Numbered from the stretch's first letter, positions 17,805 through 26,292 are shown. The stretch: 64,000 nt of DNA from Dehalococcoidia bacterium (GCA_012959765.1 DUCO01000049.1:1-64000); one strand, 5' to 3'. Translations and numbers: made by a program. Notes: generated by a model not told the origin, from the letters alone.

Positions 17805-18902
17805 ATGAAACCAGGGTTTTTCACTATGCCCCTGCACCCACCGGGTGCCAATCTGACCGAAACTCTGAAGTCCGATCTCGATCAAATCGTCAAACTCGAC
17901 GAACTGGGTTACGAGGAAGCGTGGATAGGCGAGCATTTCACAGCCGAGTGGGAGAACATCCCGTCTCCGGAGTTGTTCATCGCCCAGGCATTCGGCATGA
18001 CCAAGAACATCAGACTCGGAACGGGTGTGACGTGCATGCCCAACCACGATCCGTTCGTGCTGGCGCACCGTATCGCACAGCTCGACCACATGTCGGAAGG
18101 GCGACTCAACTGGGGTATCGGCACAGGGAGCTTCCCGGGTGACACACAGGTATTCGGGTACGACGAAGACGGTGGGGTGGACGCAGGTGCGTATACACGC
18201 GAATCACTCAAAACTATCCTGAAAATCTGGGATGACCCGGAGCCAGGCTTGTACGAATCGAAGTGGTGGAAATTCCGCATTCCCGAAAGGCAAGATGATA
18301 TCGGGCTGAGGGTGCATGTCACCCCGTTCCAGAAGCCACATCCACCCATTGGAGTGGCTGGTGTTTCACCGAAATCACCGACTCTGAAGATGGCTGGTCA
18401 ATTTGGCTGGATTCCGATGAGCATCAACCTCGCGCCCTCGGTTCAGATCAAGACCCACTGGGATTCGATCGAAGAGGGTGCGCAGGAAGCCGGCAAGACG
18501 CCGGATCGTTCACTGTGGCGGGTTGCGAGAGAGGTCTTTATCGCCGACACAACGGCCGAGGCACGTCGAATGGTGGTCGAGGGGACGATGGCACGAGATT
18601 TCAACGGATACTTCCTGCCGATGCTGGGGCAGCAGGGCAGGCTTGCAATCTTTAAGAATGATCCCGATATGCCCGACTCTGATTTGACGATCGACTATCT
18701 GATCGACAACGTTTTTGTTGTGGGCAGTGCCGAAGAAGTAACGCAGAAGCTGGCGGACCTCAATGGCGAGCTCGGTGGATTCGGAACACTGCTCGCGATG
18801 GGGCATGAATGGGATCCGTACAACGCCTGGTACGAATCGATGTCGGTGCTTGCGAAGGAAGTGTTGCCAAAGGTCGGAGCGGCAGCTGCCGTTACTGGTT
18901 AA
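17805..18902 (+). CDS. LLM-class (luciferase-like) flavin-dependent monooxygenase
   Basis: Second member of this family in the window, 365 residues from ATG 17805. The longer frame from 17718 adds an unlikely leader. Recognisable segments are MPLHPPGANLTETL, YEEAWIGEHFTAEWENIPSPE, RLGTGVTCMPNHDP, HMSEGRLNWGIGTGSFPGD and the late HPPIGVAGVSP. It resembles alkanesulfonate/limonene-type monooxygenases more than the copy at 11.9 kb. It lies between the two halves of the split tRNA-Pro and is followed by a truncated oxidoreductase. Confidence 0.92.
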   Translation: MKPGFFTMPLHPPGANLTETLKSDLDQIVKLDELGYEEAWIGEHFTAEWENIPSPELFIAQAFGMTKNIRLGTGVTCMPNHDPFVLAHRIAQLDHMSEGRLNWGIGTGSFPGDTQVFGYDEDGGVDAGAYTRESLKTILKIWDDPEPGLYESKWWKFRIPERQDDIGLRVHVTPFQKPHPPIGVAGVSPKSPTLKMAGQFGWIPMSINLAPSVQIKTHWDSIEEGAQEAGKTPDRSLWRVAREVFIADTTAEARRMVVEGTMARDFNGYFLPMLGQQGRLAIFKNDPDMPDSDLTIDYLIDNVFVVGSAEEVTQKLADLNGELGGFGTLLAMGHEWDPYNAWYESMSVLAKEVLPKVGAAAAVTG

Positions 18903-18925
18903 TCGGATAGATCGAGGAGCGCAGA

Positions 18926-19040
18926 ATGCCAAAGATCAGGGTTGGGTTTATTGGCGCCGGACAGATTGCGGACCTCCACGCCCGCGCATGCGAGAATAAT
19001 CCGACTGGCACACTGTTTGCCATGGCCGATTCGTCGCCAT
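18926..19040 (+). pseudogene. Gfo/Idh/MocA oxidoreductase, N-terminal fragment
   Basis: Starts MPKIRVGFIGAGQIADLHA, the NAD-binding beta-alpha-beta of the family, and runs to about NPTGTLFAMAD. It then loses all similarity, and the remaining residues to 19168 look like a random frame. The break coincides with the end of the HTH-type frame on the other strand, so a DNA junction lies near 19035. It begins 24 bases after the monooxygenase and was probably in its operon. Confidence 0.72.
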
Positions 19041-19451
19041 GTTCGTATCCCATCGGTAGAACAACTCATCGAGTACCTCGTATACCGTCCGAGGAGAGCA
19101 TGGAACTCTGGCTGCAATATCGGCTACGGGTCTGCCGACCTGGAATGAAACTAAGACGCGACGGATAGCCGGCAGCATACGATCTTTTAATGCTTGACGG
19201 CTTACTGTTTTAGCCGGGCTAAATGGCTCTTGACCGAACCAGTCCAGTTGATCGGCAAGTGATGCTAGCGATCTCCAGTAAGGCTTGCCGCGTTCTAGGA
19301 AATGAGGATGCATGTCGGTGTTCATCAGGTGCGCAGGTCCGCAGGCGAGGAGCTGAAAGGGTGAATTGGTGATATCCGATCGTGCATCGTCTTGTCGATT
19401 TCGGGTGTCAGCCTTGTGATTCGTTCTAGGCTTCTTCTTGAATAAACTCAA
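18948..19451 (-). CDS. Putative HTH protein with chimeric C-terminus
   Basis: 167-residue frame. The first 130 residues are unassigned except for a helix-turn-helix-like stretch ADIAARVPCSPRTVYEVLDE. The last 25 or so residues are antisense to the oxidoreductase fragment and therefore not original, so the true C-terminus was lost at the junction near 19035. The N-terminus is basic (SLFKKKPRTNHKADTRNR). It could be part of an integrated element; function unknown. Confidence 0.45.
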   Translation of the reverse strand: MSLFKKKPRTNHKADTRNRQDDARSDITNSPFQLLACGPAHLMNTDMHPHFLERGKPYWRSLASLADQLDWFGQEPFSPAKTVSRQALKDRMLPAIRRVLVSFQVGRPVADIAARVPCSPRTVYEVLDELFYRWDTNMATNRPWQTVCQSDYSRMRGRGGPQSVRRQ

Positions 19452-19521
19452 AACCTGTGCTCCTATCGTGCGCCAGCCGTGCGCACAGCGTGTTTCGTGT
19501 GAGCATCTTTTGTGCGACCCG

Positions 19522-19740
19522 CTATGACAGTTTTTTGGCGTTCAAGAAACTTGCTAATTGGCATCTGGCGATTTCTCTTCCTTCTGATTCGGAGGGCGCG
19601 CGCGACCCTTTGGCGAGTATTGCTCGCGCGTGAGCATCGCTGACCTTCTCTTCGAGATCTGAGGGAACAGAATCAGTTATCGAGACAACGTATTTGATCT
19701 TTGTTGCGCGTCTCCGGCGTTGTTTGCCTTTGGCAGCCAT
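19522..19740 (-). CDS. Small basic hypothetical protein
   Basis: 72 residues beginning AAKGKQRRRRATKIKYVV and continuing with an amphipathic helix rich in Glu, Ala and Arg. No family recognised and no clear ribosome-binding site. Its place in the scar beside the HTH frame suggests a remnant of a mobile element. It may be a chance frame. Confidence 0.3.
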   Translation of the reverse strand: MAAKGKQRRRRATKIKYVVSITDSVPSDLEEKVSDAHARAILAKGSRAPSESEGREIARCQLASFLNAKKLS

Positions 19741-20202
19741 ATCAGTGGACGCCAGCTCGCTGGGTCCGACCGCAGTGAATCAGGCGTAATCCTGCCAGGG
19801 CATCAAGTGCCACATCAGATCTGCACGCGATCAGCGGTTGAATATTTTCTGGTAGGTACATGCGTCTCCTTCTACATGAGTTGAGGCTGATTCAAGGCTC
19901 ATGGAGGAAACTCGGCGACCAGGGCTCTGATTCTCCAGTGAGCTCTGGTTACTCGATCGAATGAAAATAGGCCTATCCACATCCGATCACATTATTTTCA
20001 TACTGGAACAGCGGAAAAGCTACGAAATTGCCTACGAAGCAAAATTTGAACTGCATAAAACCATTTGGGAGGAATCGATGCTCTCCTAGCTCGGTGGTTT
20101 CCCGCATCAAATGAGTGAGAATGGCTTAGCAGAAGAGATCGTTTTGAATCTGAAATGATGGGACGAATCCACATTTTTGCGAAAGATGACGGGTCGGATT
20201 AA
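19741..20202. other. No gene seen; mobile-element scar
   Basis: No frame over 60 residues shows coding character. The sequence is relatively AT-rich near 19950-20160 and holds no recognisable terminal repeat. It lies between the small hypothetical gene and the tRNA-Pro terminator. Confidence 0.5.
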
Positions 20203-20238
20203 AGCAAAAGACCCAGCACCAGGCTGGGTCTTTGTTGG
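20203..20238 (-). terminator. Terminator of intact tRNA-Pro
   Basis: On the minus strand AAAGACCCAGC (11 bp) pairs with GCTGGGTCTTT around a five-base loop, followed by TGCTTT. It lies 15-40 bases after the tRNA CCA and closely matches the hairpin at 17543. Confidence 0.85.
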
Positions 20239-20247
20239 GGTTTAGAT

Positions 20248-20322
20248 TGGTCGGGGCGGCAAGACTCGAACTTGCGACCCCCCGCCCCCAAAACGGGTGC
20301 GCTACCACTGCGCCACGCCCCG
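20248..20322 (-). tRNA. tRNA-Pro (anticodon TGG)
   Basis: Acceptor CGGGGCG pairs with CGCCCCG. D-arm GCGC-AGTGGTA-GCGC, anticodon stem CCCGT/GCGGG with loop TTTGGGG (anticodon TGG), T-arm GCAAG-TTCGAGT-CTTGC, encoded CCA. It is complete and likely functional. Its sequence differs from the split copy (loop TTTGGGA in the other 5' half), so they are distinct genes. Confidence 0.95.
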
Positions 20323-20385
20323 ACGATAAATAAGTCTACCGAAATTTCTCGAAAATACTTTTGTGCGGTATTGACTACTTCGGTC

Positions 20386-20422
20386 TCCCAAAGCGGGTGC
20401 GCTACCACTGCGCCACACCCCG
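20386..20422 (-). tRNA. tRNA-Pro 5' half (minus strand)
   Basis: CGGGGTG acceptor strand, TG, D-arm GCGC-AGTGGTA-GCGC, A, anticodon stem CCCGC and loop TTTGGGA (anticodon TGG), after which the tRNA sequence stops and unrelated bases follow (GACCGAAGTAGTC). The missing 3' half matches the isolated piece at 17481-17526. Inverting the DNA between the two would rebuild a tRNA-Pro gene. Confidence 0.82.
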
Positions 20423-20575
20423 ACACGATGTCGCCGACCGTCAAGCGGAACAGAGCAACTTGACTATTGTAAATCCGTAAACGCTCAATCACATAATCGA
20501 ATTTGACCAATATTGAACGAACTTCTAAATCAGAATCCTCAATCTGAACTCAGCCGTAAGTGAACGACAACTCAC

Positions 20576-20630
20576 CAAAAGTTAAACTTTTGACATATTG
20601 GGTGTTTCACCCAGATATCTGGTACCAGAT
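20576..20630. promoter_or_regulatory. Three stacked palindromes upstream of the MFS gene
   Basis: Within 55 bases lie CAAAAGTT-A-AACTTTTG (20576-20592), TGGGTG-TTT-CACCCA (20599-20613) and the perfect ATCTGGTACCAGAT (20617-20630). A TTGACA (20590-20595) overlaps the first. The rest of 20423-20779 has no gene. These look like operators or a structured leader for the transporter gene 150 bases downstream. The cognate regulator is not in sight. Confidence 0.5.
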
Positions 20631-20779
20631 GTATTGAGATTCCCGAGTCCAAGCGCGAACTTTGAATAAGAGAAAGTAAACTTCGTTTTCGTTCTCTTTT
20701 ATTTACACATGAATCCTAGATAAAGCGCGGATCCCATTTGTGGGACTGCGACGGAGTTCTAGCTACGGCCTACCTACCA

Positions 20780-22087
20780 ATGCTCCACCGGCAGCGAACT
20801 ACGCAAGTAGTCGATGGAACAAAATCTAACCAACGCCCCGTCCGACACCTGAGGCGGGGTCACCCTCTTGGCGTGCTCCGTAATAGCCAGTACCGACGCT
20901 ACTGGGCGGCCGGGTTCGCCACGTTCACCGGATTCAACATGCAAATGCTGATCCGCGGTTGGATGATGTACGACCTCACCCAGTCTCCTCTGATGGTCAC
21001 AATGGTCACCGCGGCGATGATGATGCCGATGCTGTTCCTATCACTGGTTGGTGGAGCGCTTGCCGACCGGGTTGATCGCAAGAAGATCACCATGGCGTCG
21101 GATTTCACGCTGCTCGGAAGCTTCGCCGCACTCTTCATAATTTCAGCCATGGGCATCATGGCGCCGTGGCACATCATCGCTATCTCGGTAATAAACGGAA
21201 TCGCTTTCGCACTCGCGGTTTCAGCACGACAGGCACTGGTTTCAGGATTGGTACACCGTGAGCAGATGCGAACCGCTGTCGGCCTTTCTGCCACTACTTA
21301 CAATTCGGCGCAGATCATCGGACCTGCAATTGGCGGCATGATGCTGCCTGAATTTGGTGCAACATGGGCACTCGGTGTCAGCGCTATTGTCGTTGTACCG
21401 GCTCTCTTCCTGTACGCCTCGCTAAAACCTGTTCATCACACAAGCGTAAACAACGCAAAAGGATCGGTCGTAGAGAACGTAAAGGCCGGGCTCGCCTACG
21501 CCTACCAACACTCGACTCTGCGATTCCTGATGCTCGGTGGAATGGTGATGATTCTCACAGTAGGACCGTTCCAATCGCTGATGCCAGTATTCGCTGAAGA
21601 TGTGCTGAACGTCGGTGCCGGCGGACTCGGTGTACTAATGCTTGCTGCCGGAGTTGGCGCACTCGTCGGCTCGATCGTAGTTGTCAGTATCGGAGAAAGT
21701 GTTGGACACCAGAAGCTCGAACTAATCTTCGGCTTGATGGCCGCCGCAGCACTCACTGCGTTCGCCCTATCGCCATGGTTCGCACTTTCCATAGTTCTCG
21801 TGAGCATCACGGCGTTCGCAACAACCAGCTTCATGGTTGTGAACATGACCGTCGTTCAGATAACCACTCCCGACTACATTCGGGGGCGCGTCGTCAGCGT
21901 TCGGTTCCTAGTGATCGGCCTGATGCCGTTCGGTGCACTTTCCATGGGATTTGGTGCGGAAGCATTTGGTGCACCAGCCGCAGTTGCGATCATCGCAGGT
22001 GTTGGTGCTGTCGGATTCTTACTGGTGCAGATCGCCTCTCGGGTGTTCTCCGCCCCAGACTCTCAGGCAACTCCCGGCAACCAGTAA
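20780..22087 (+). CDS. MFS transporter, MFS_3/EntS-like exporter
   Basis: Inner-membrane secondary transporter of about twelve segments. The N-terminal RNSQYRRYWAAGFATFTGF, the loop GGALADRVDRKKI between TM2 and TM3, and ARQALVSGLVHREQM followed by GPAIGGMML are typical of the MFS_3 branch, which includes enterobactin and drug exporters. The C-terminal half begins after about residue 200 with KPVHHTS. ATG 20780 is preferred over 20738. Substrate unknown. Confidence 0.88.
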   Translation: MLHRQRTTQVVDGTKSNQRPVRHLRRGHPLGVLRNSQYRRYWAAGFATFTGFNMQMLIRGWMMYDLTQSPLMVTMVTAAMMMPMLFLSLVGGALADRVDRKKITMASDFTLLGSFAALFIISAMGIMAPWHIIAISVINGIAFALAVSARQALVSGLVHREQMRTAVGLSATTYNSAQIIGPAIGGMMLPEFGATWALGVSAIVVVPALFLYASLKPVHHTSVNNAKGSVVENVKAGLAYAYQHSTLRFLMLGGMVMILTVGPFQSLMPVFAEDVLNVGAGGLGVLMLAAGVGALVGSIVVVSIGESVGHQKLELIFGLMAAAALTAFALSPWFALSIVLVSITAFATTSFMVVNMTVVQITTPDYIRGRVVSVRFLVIGLMPFGALSMGFGAEAFGAPAAVAIIAGVGAVGFLLVQIASRVFSAPDSQATPGNQ

Positions 22088-22253
22088 TTCAACCGTAAGA
22101 TCGGTCGAATCAAACTATTTCTAATCGAGTAAATCGGTGTCGGGCCAGCGCCCGGATCCGGCACCGGTTTCTCGATTTATTCCGGGCGATCAACCTCAAC
22201 ATGACGCAACAACTGCGTCCACTTTCTCCCCAAAAGAAAAGAGGAGAACCAAG

Positions 22254-23570
22254 ATGATCGTTTTCAAGTCATGTATCCGATGTCAGGGTGACGTCCACGT
22301 GAAGGACGACCAGTACGGCCAGGATCTCGACTGTTTGCAGTGCGGTGCTGTTACTGATGTTCCAGATCGCATCGACGTGACATCACTCCCCGAAATCGCA
22401 AAACCCCGCAATGCGCTGGTGAAACCTTCCTCCGGGGGGGGTGTTGCAGATCGCGCCGACCCGATACCATCCGTGCCTCACGTTGAACAGACCGTGATTC
22501 AAGGGCTTGAGGCAAGGATTCCATTGAAAATTTCGTCCGTTAGCGCGGTATACCCAAACTACAAGCACATAGCTCCTTCGTGGCGAACGCATCTCTGGCA
22601 GATCGTCGTACGAGTCGAAACAGATACCGGCCAAACTGGATGGGGACTTGGCGGCGGCGGGAAAGCGGCTGTCGAGATCGTTAACGGCCATTTTTCTGAG
22701 CTACTTGTAGGTCGTTCCGTAAATTCTGTCTCTGACATCTCAGACATATGGGACATGCTCTACGCGGAGTCGATTCCCTACGGTCGTAAAGGCATAGCGA
22801 TCATGGCTCTGAGCGGGGTTGATCTTGCCCTCTTCGACGCTCTCGGTAAGGCCGAATCAAAATCAGTCGCTGGTCTTCTTGGTGATTCTGTTAAAAACGG
22901 GATCCGCTGCTATGCAACTGGCCCCGACACCGACTGGTACGCCGAGCTTGGATACACCGCCCAGAAGATGCCCCATCGCTGGACCGGCGAAGAATCGATC
23001 GAGTCTGCTGTCAGCGTTGCCGAGAAGGCGCGTGCTGCTTTTGGTCCCGACGCCGAGGTGATGTTCGATGTCTACATGTCGTGGGATTCGCCCACAACAC
23101 TCAAGATGAACGACGCCCTGAAGCACGTCGGAATCCACTGGTTTGAGGACGTGCTTACGCCCGATGATTTAAGCGAGCTTGGCGAGTTACGACTCAGGAT
23201 TCACCCCGTGAACATGGCGGGTGGCGAGCACGAGTTTACGCAACACGGATTCGCCGATATCGCACATAATAATTCATACGACATCTGGCAGCCCGACATC
23301 ACATGGTGCGGCGGAATAACGGCCGGTTTGCGCATAGTCGATATGGCGAAATCAGCCGGCGTGCAGGTTGTTCCCCACCGGGGTGGCGAGCCGTGGGGAC
23401 TTCACCTGATAGCGGCCACAGACTGCGAAGATTTTGCCGAGCTGCTGCCGGGCGTAAGGGGCGGCGGCACCGACGATCTATGGATCGGTGCGCCCGAAGC
23501 TGTGAGCGGTCACATCGATATCGCCGATGCACCCGGATTCGGGGTCAGGCCAAACGAAGACCTGCTGTGA
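22254..23570 (+). CDS. Enolase-superfamily dehydratase fused to an N-terminal zinc ribbon
   Basis: From ATG 22254 (good AGGAG site just upstream) the first 35 residues form a zinc ribbon: CIRC near residues 7-10 and CLQC about 22 residues later. A linker with a G8 DNA tract (22434-22441) follows. The enolase-superfamily domain starts around LKISSVSAVYPN and has metal ligands in VMFDVYMSWDS (Asp), HWFEDVLTPDD (Glu) and NMAGGEHEF (Glu), then IWQPDITWCGG and the base-bearing VVPHRGGEPWG. It most resembles L-rhamnonate/sugar-acid dehydratases. 438 residues. The ribbon is not a usual part of the enzyme. A TTG at 22524 could start the enzyme alone. Confidence 0.85.
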   Translation: MIVFKSCIRCQGDVHVKDDQYGQDLDCLQCGAVTDVPDRIDVTSLPEIAKPRNALVKPSSGGGVADRADPIPSVPHVEQTVIQGLEARIPLKISSVSAVYPNYKHIAPSWRTHLWQIVVRVETDTGQTGWGLGGGGKAAVEIVNGHFSELLVGRSVNSVSDISDIWDMLYAESIPYGRKGIAIMALSGVDLALFDALGKAESKSVAGLLGDSVKNGIRCYATGPDTDWYAELGYTAQKMPHRWTGEESIESAVSVAEKARAAFGPDAEVMFDVYMSWDSPTTLKMNDALKHVGIHWFEDVLTPDDLSELGELRLRIHPVNMAGGEHEFTQHGFADIAHNNSYDIWQPDITWCGGITAGLRIVDMAKSAGVQVVPHRGGEPWGLHLIAATDCEDFAELLPGVRGGGTDDLWIGAPEAVSGHIDIADAPGFGVRPNEDLL

Positions 23571-23608
23571 AGATATAGGCGGTCAGCCGTATCAGCGTAC
23601 TCAGCGCC

Positions 23609-24379
23609 CTACTTAAGCGCCCGGGCAATGCTCTCACAAGCCTGCATGTAGATCGTTGCGTCGACGTTGATCGACAGGTACTGCACACCAAGATCGATAA
23701 GCCACTTACCCATCTCAACGTCCTTGGCGTACGAGCCGACCACGCGACCCTGCGCACGCGCCTTCGCAGCCGCCTCTTTCAATGCATCTTCAACGATCTT
23801 CGAACGAACGTCACCGGGTACTCCGAGCGACTGAGAAATATCGTATGGACCTAAGAATAGAACGTCGATTCCGTCGACAGTCATGATCTCGTCGAGGTTG
23901 TTCAGACCTTTTACACCCTCGATGTGAACAACCGTCATGGTCTCTTCGTTCTGGCGCGCCGGGTGGTCAACAGCGTCGTCCTTGTAGTAGTTCCCAGCTC
24001 GGGTAAACACTGAAACGCCGCGCTCGCCCATGGGTGCGTACTTGGCAGCGTGAATGACCTTCTCGGCATCTGCTTTTTCGTTGATCTGCGGAACCTGAAC
24101 GCCGTCAGCTCCAACATCAAGAGCACGCAGAATCGGCCACTCTGCGTTTTCACCAACTCGGATGATAGGAGCCACGCCGGTGCCCTGAGCTGCGATCACC
24201 AGATCGGATACACGCTCCATAGAAAGCGGGCCGTGCTCGGTATCGAGAATGCAAAAGTCCATCCCTGCGTAGCCGAGCGTATCGATCATTGTCGCCGATG
24301 GAATGATCGTGAACGGGCCAACTACAACTTCGCCTGCCTGGAGTTTTTTCTTGAGTGCGCCACGGACTGTCTTGGTCAT
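23609..24379 (-). CDS. HpcH/HpaI-type class II aldolase
   Basis: Cleaves 4-hydroxy-2-oxoacids such as 2-dehydro-3-deoxyglucarate or 4-hydroxy-2-oxoheptanedioate to pyruvate or related products plus an aldehyde. Conserved segments are FCILDTEHGPLSMERV, GADGVQVPQIN, ERGVSVFTRAGNY, HIEGVKGLNNLDEI with the metal-binding Glu, and VLFLGPYDISQSLG. 256 residues. It is convergent with the enolase-family dehydratase, and dehydratase plus aldolase is a normal pairing for sugar-acid breakdown. Confidence 0.93.
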   Translation of the reverse strand: MTKTVRGALKKKLQAGEVVVGPFTIIPSATMIDTLGYAGMDFCILDTEHGPLSMERVSDLVIAAQGTGVAPIIRVGENAEWPILRALDVGADGVQVPQINEKADAEKVIHAAKYAPMGERGVSVFTRAGNYYKDDAVDHPARQNEETMTVVHIEGVKGLNNLDEIMTVDGIDVLFLGPYDISQSLGVPGDVRSKIVEDALKEAAAKARAQGRVVGSYAKDVEMGKWLIDLGVQYLSINVDATIYMQACESIARALK

Positions 24380-24415
24380 TTTTGATACTTCACTTATAGC
24401 GCCAAGTCTCGGAGA

Positions 24416-25036
24416 ATGGCACCGACTACGATTGATTTGATATTGAACGGCTCAAAGTTTACCGCTCACGAGTCGAAATCGGCAGGAAAATTCGTGGCAC
24501 AGGAATTCACGCTCGAAGATCTAATACCTTTTCTCGATCTTTTCGAGGAACTTGAACTCGAAATATGGATCGACGGGGGTTGGGGAGTCGATGCGCTTTT
24601 GGGTGAGCAAACTCGAACCCATGAAGATCTTGATTTTCTAATCGAGAAAGCAAGCTCAGACAGGCTTGTATCGGCGATCCGCAAACTGGGATTCATCGAT
24701 GTACACACCGACGATCACACTCCGTGGAACTTTGTAATGGGCACCCCTGAGCGCAAGAATTTCGACTTTCATGTGCTTGAGCGAACCGCCGATGGTGACT
24801 ACTCATACGGCGATCCCGCCAACTCGATTCCAGTAACCGCTGAGTCGATCAATGGCACCGGCACTCTCGGGGGTCGAACAGTCCGCTGCCCCACGCCCGA
24901 ATTTCAGATCGACAGCCACACGGGTTACGCCCTCAAAGAAACCGACATCCACGATGTAACGGCGCTCAGAGACAAGTTCAGGTTGCCGCTACACCCACAG
25001 CAGATGGAGCACCTGGCTGAGCACGGGCAGGACTAA
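24416..25036 (+). CDS. Nucleotidyltransferase of the ANT(2'')/lincosamide type
   Basis: 206 residues with the signature IDGGWGVDALLGEQTRTHED followed by LDFLI, whose Asp residues coordinate the metal and nucleotide, then a small alpha/beta fold. Members transfer AMP to aminoglycosides or lincosamides, but chromosomal environmental homologues are mostly uncharacterised, so resistance is not implied. ATG 24416. Its 3' end overlaps the convergent phosphodiesterase by four bases. Confidence 0.82.
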   Translation: MAPTTIDLILNGSKFTAHESKSAGKFVAQEFTLEDLIPFLDLFEELELEIWIDGGWGVDALLGEQTRTHEDLDFLIEKASSDRLVSAIRKLGFIDVHTDDHTPWNFVMGTPERKNFDFHVLERTADGDYSYGDPANSIPVTAESINGTGTLGGRTVRCPTPEFQIDSHTGYALKETDIHDVTALRDKFRLPLHPQQMEHLAEHGQD

Positions 25037-26292
25037 GCAACGATCACCGGCACCAGCATTTCAGCCGGAGTGAGCCCGCCGTGCTGGGCATTCAGCGTAA
25101 GTCCTGTGCCTTCAGCCCCTCGACGAAATTTCATTCCAGCGTCATATCGGGCGATCGCCTTAAAAGTGCCCAGTCTTGCCAACGTGAAATCTCTAACCAG
25201 GTCGGGTCCTAGAAGTTCAGCCGTAACCACGTCGTCTGCGGTCAGCAACAAAAAATGCTCACCGAACCTGCGCATGAACTCCGTTGCAAACTTTTCGTTC
25301 TGACCCTCTACGACATGGAACATCAATGTGCGCTCATCTCCTGAAGGAGCGTCGACCAGCAGTGCGGTCAGAGGATCGTCGGGTTCAACGACGAACTTTC
25401 GCTGTTCTGGCATATCGAGGTGCCCATGATCGGCGGTTACAACCAATCCGGCGTTCTTCGGCAACAGTTGGGCAAACCTGCCAAGTTCAGCATCAACGAA
25501 TGCAACCTCTCTGAGAGTGTCTTGGTGCCGGGTGCCGACCTCATGCGAAACGTTATCCACCCGCGGCCAGAAGATGTGTGAGTATGTGGGTTGCGAAGCC
25601 GTTCTAACTCGCTCGACAACACGATCTATCACCTCGCCAAGGTCTTCATAACCAACAACTGTTTCTCGTCCATGAAGTGTCCCAGTTGCCACGCTATCTG
25701 AAAATAAACTCGGGATGTAGTTGACTGAATCTCGCTTGTACCCGAGCGATTCCGGCACGCCAGGCCAAACCACCTCGCCGGTCAAACCCAGATCCGTCAG
25801 ACTCACGTCGTCTTTTGTCCTAACCCATGGAAAAAGCGTCGCACGAGCGTTCAACTCCCCAAGATGCACGTACCAGCCAATTGCGCCATACTGACCCGGC
25901 CATTCGGCACGACCAAACGAAAACAGGTTTGGCCCGGTAGAACTCGGAAATGCCACTCGGTTTTCAAGTACAAGATTTGTTCGGCTAAACGAATCTTCGG
26001 GAAGGGTGTCAACGAAGTTCATCCCGAATCCATCGGCGATCACGAACACCAGATGTTCCGGCTCACCAATCAGCTGTCTAAACCGATCTGCAACCGGATC
26101 GTCAACGCGCTGTGCAACGCCACATATCCCACCTATCGCACGGGCAAGCGACACCAGATTCGGCTCGTCGGCCGATGGGCAAAAGCCAATGACCCGCCTT
26201 CGCTCCGTCCAAAAGTTCCTGCAGTTGGGATGCCATCGCCGAAGTGTATGCCCAGATTTCGTGGAGATAACTAACCGATATTCGCCATTCAA
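25033..26292 (-). CDS. Alkaline phosphatase-superfamily phosphodiesterase/pyrophosphatase
   Basis: Resembles type I phosphodiesterase/nucleotide pyrophosphatases. VFVIADGFGMNF holds the first metal Asp, YSHIFWPRVDNVSHEVG supplies Asp and His, and VVTADHGHLDM the DxxHG-type metal site. About 420 residues. The first 40 residues (MNGEYRLVISTKSG onward) look leader-like, and only 16 bases separate this ATG from the divergent MBL gene, so the true start may be internal. No signal peptide, so a cytoplasmic location is likely. Confidence 0.82.
   Translation of the reverse strand: MNGEYRLVISTKSGHTLRRWHPNCRNFWTERRRVIGFCPSADEPNLVSLARAIGGICGVAQRVDDPVADRFRQLIGEPEHLVFVIADGFGMNFVDTLPEDSFSRTNLVLENRVAFPSSTGPNLFSFGRAEWPGQYGAIGWYVHLGELNARATLFPWVRTKDDVSLTDLGLTGEVVWPGVPESLGYKRDSVNYIPSLFSDSVATGTLHGRETVVGYEDLGEVIDRVVERVRTASQPTYSHIFWPRVDNVSHEVGTRHQDTLREVAFVDAELGRFAQLLPKNAGLVVTADHGHLDMPEQRKFVVEPDDPLTALLVDAPSGDERTLMFHVVEGQNEKFATEFMRRFGEHFLLLTADDVVTAELLGPDLVRDFTLARLGTFKAIARYDAGMKFRRGAEGTGLTLNAQHGGLTPAEMLVPVIVA

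Noticed and set aside
24416-25036. Nucleotidyltransferase reported as an antibiotic resistance gene
   Set aside because: The signature shows the fold only. Environmental homologues have unknown substrates and there is no resistance cassette context.
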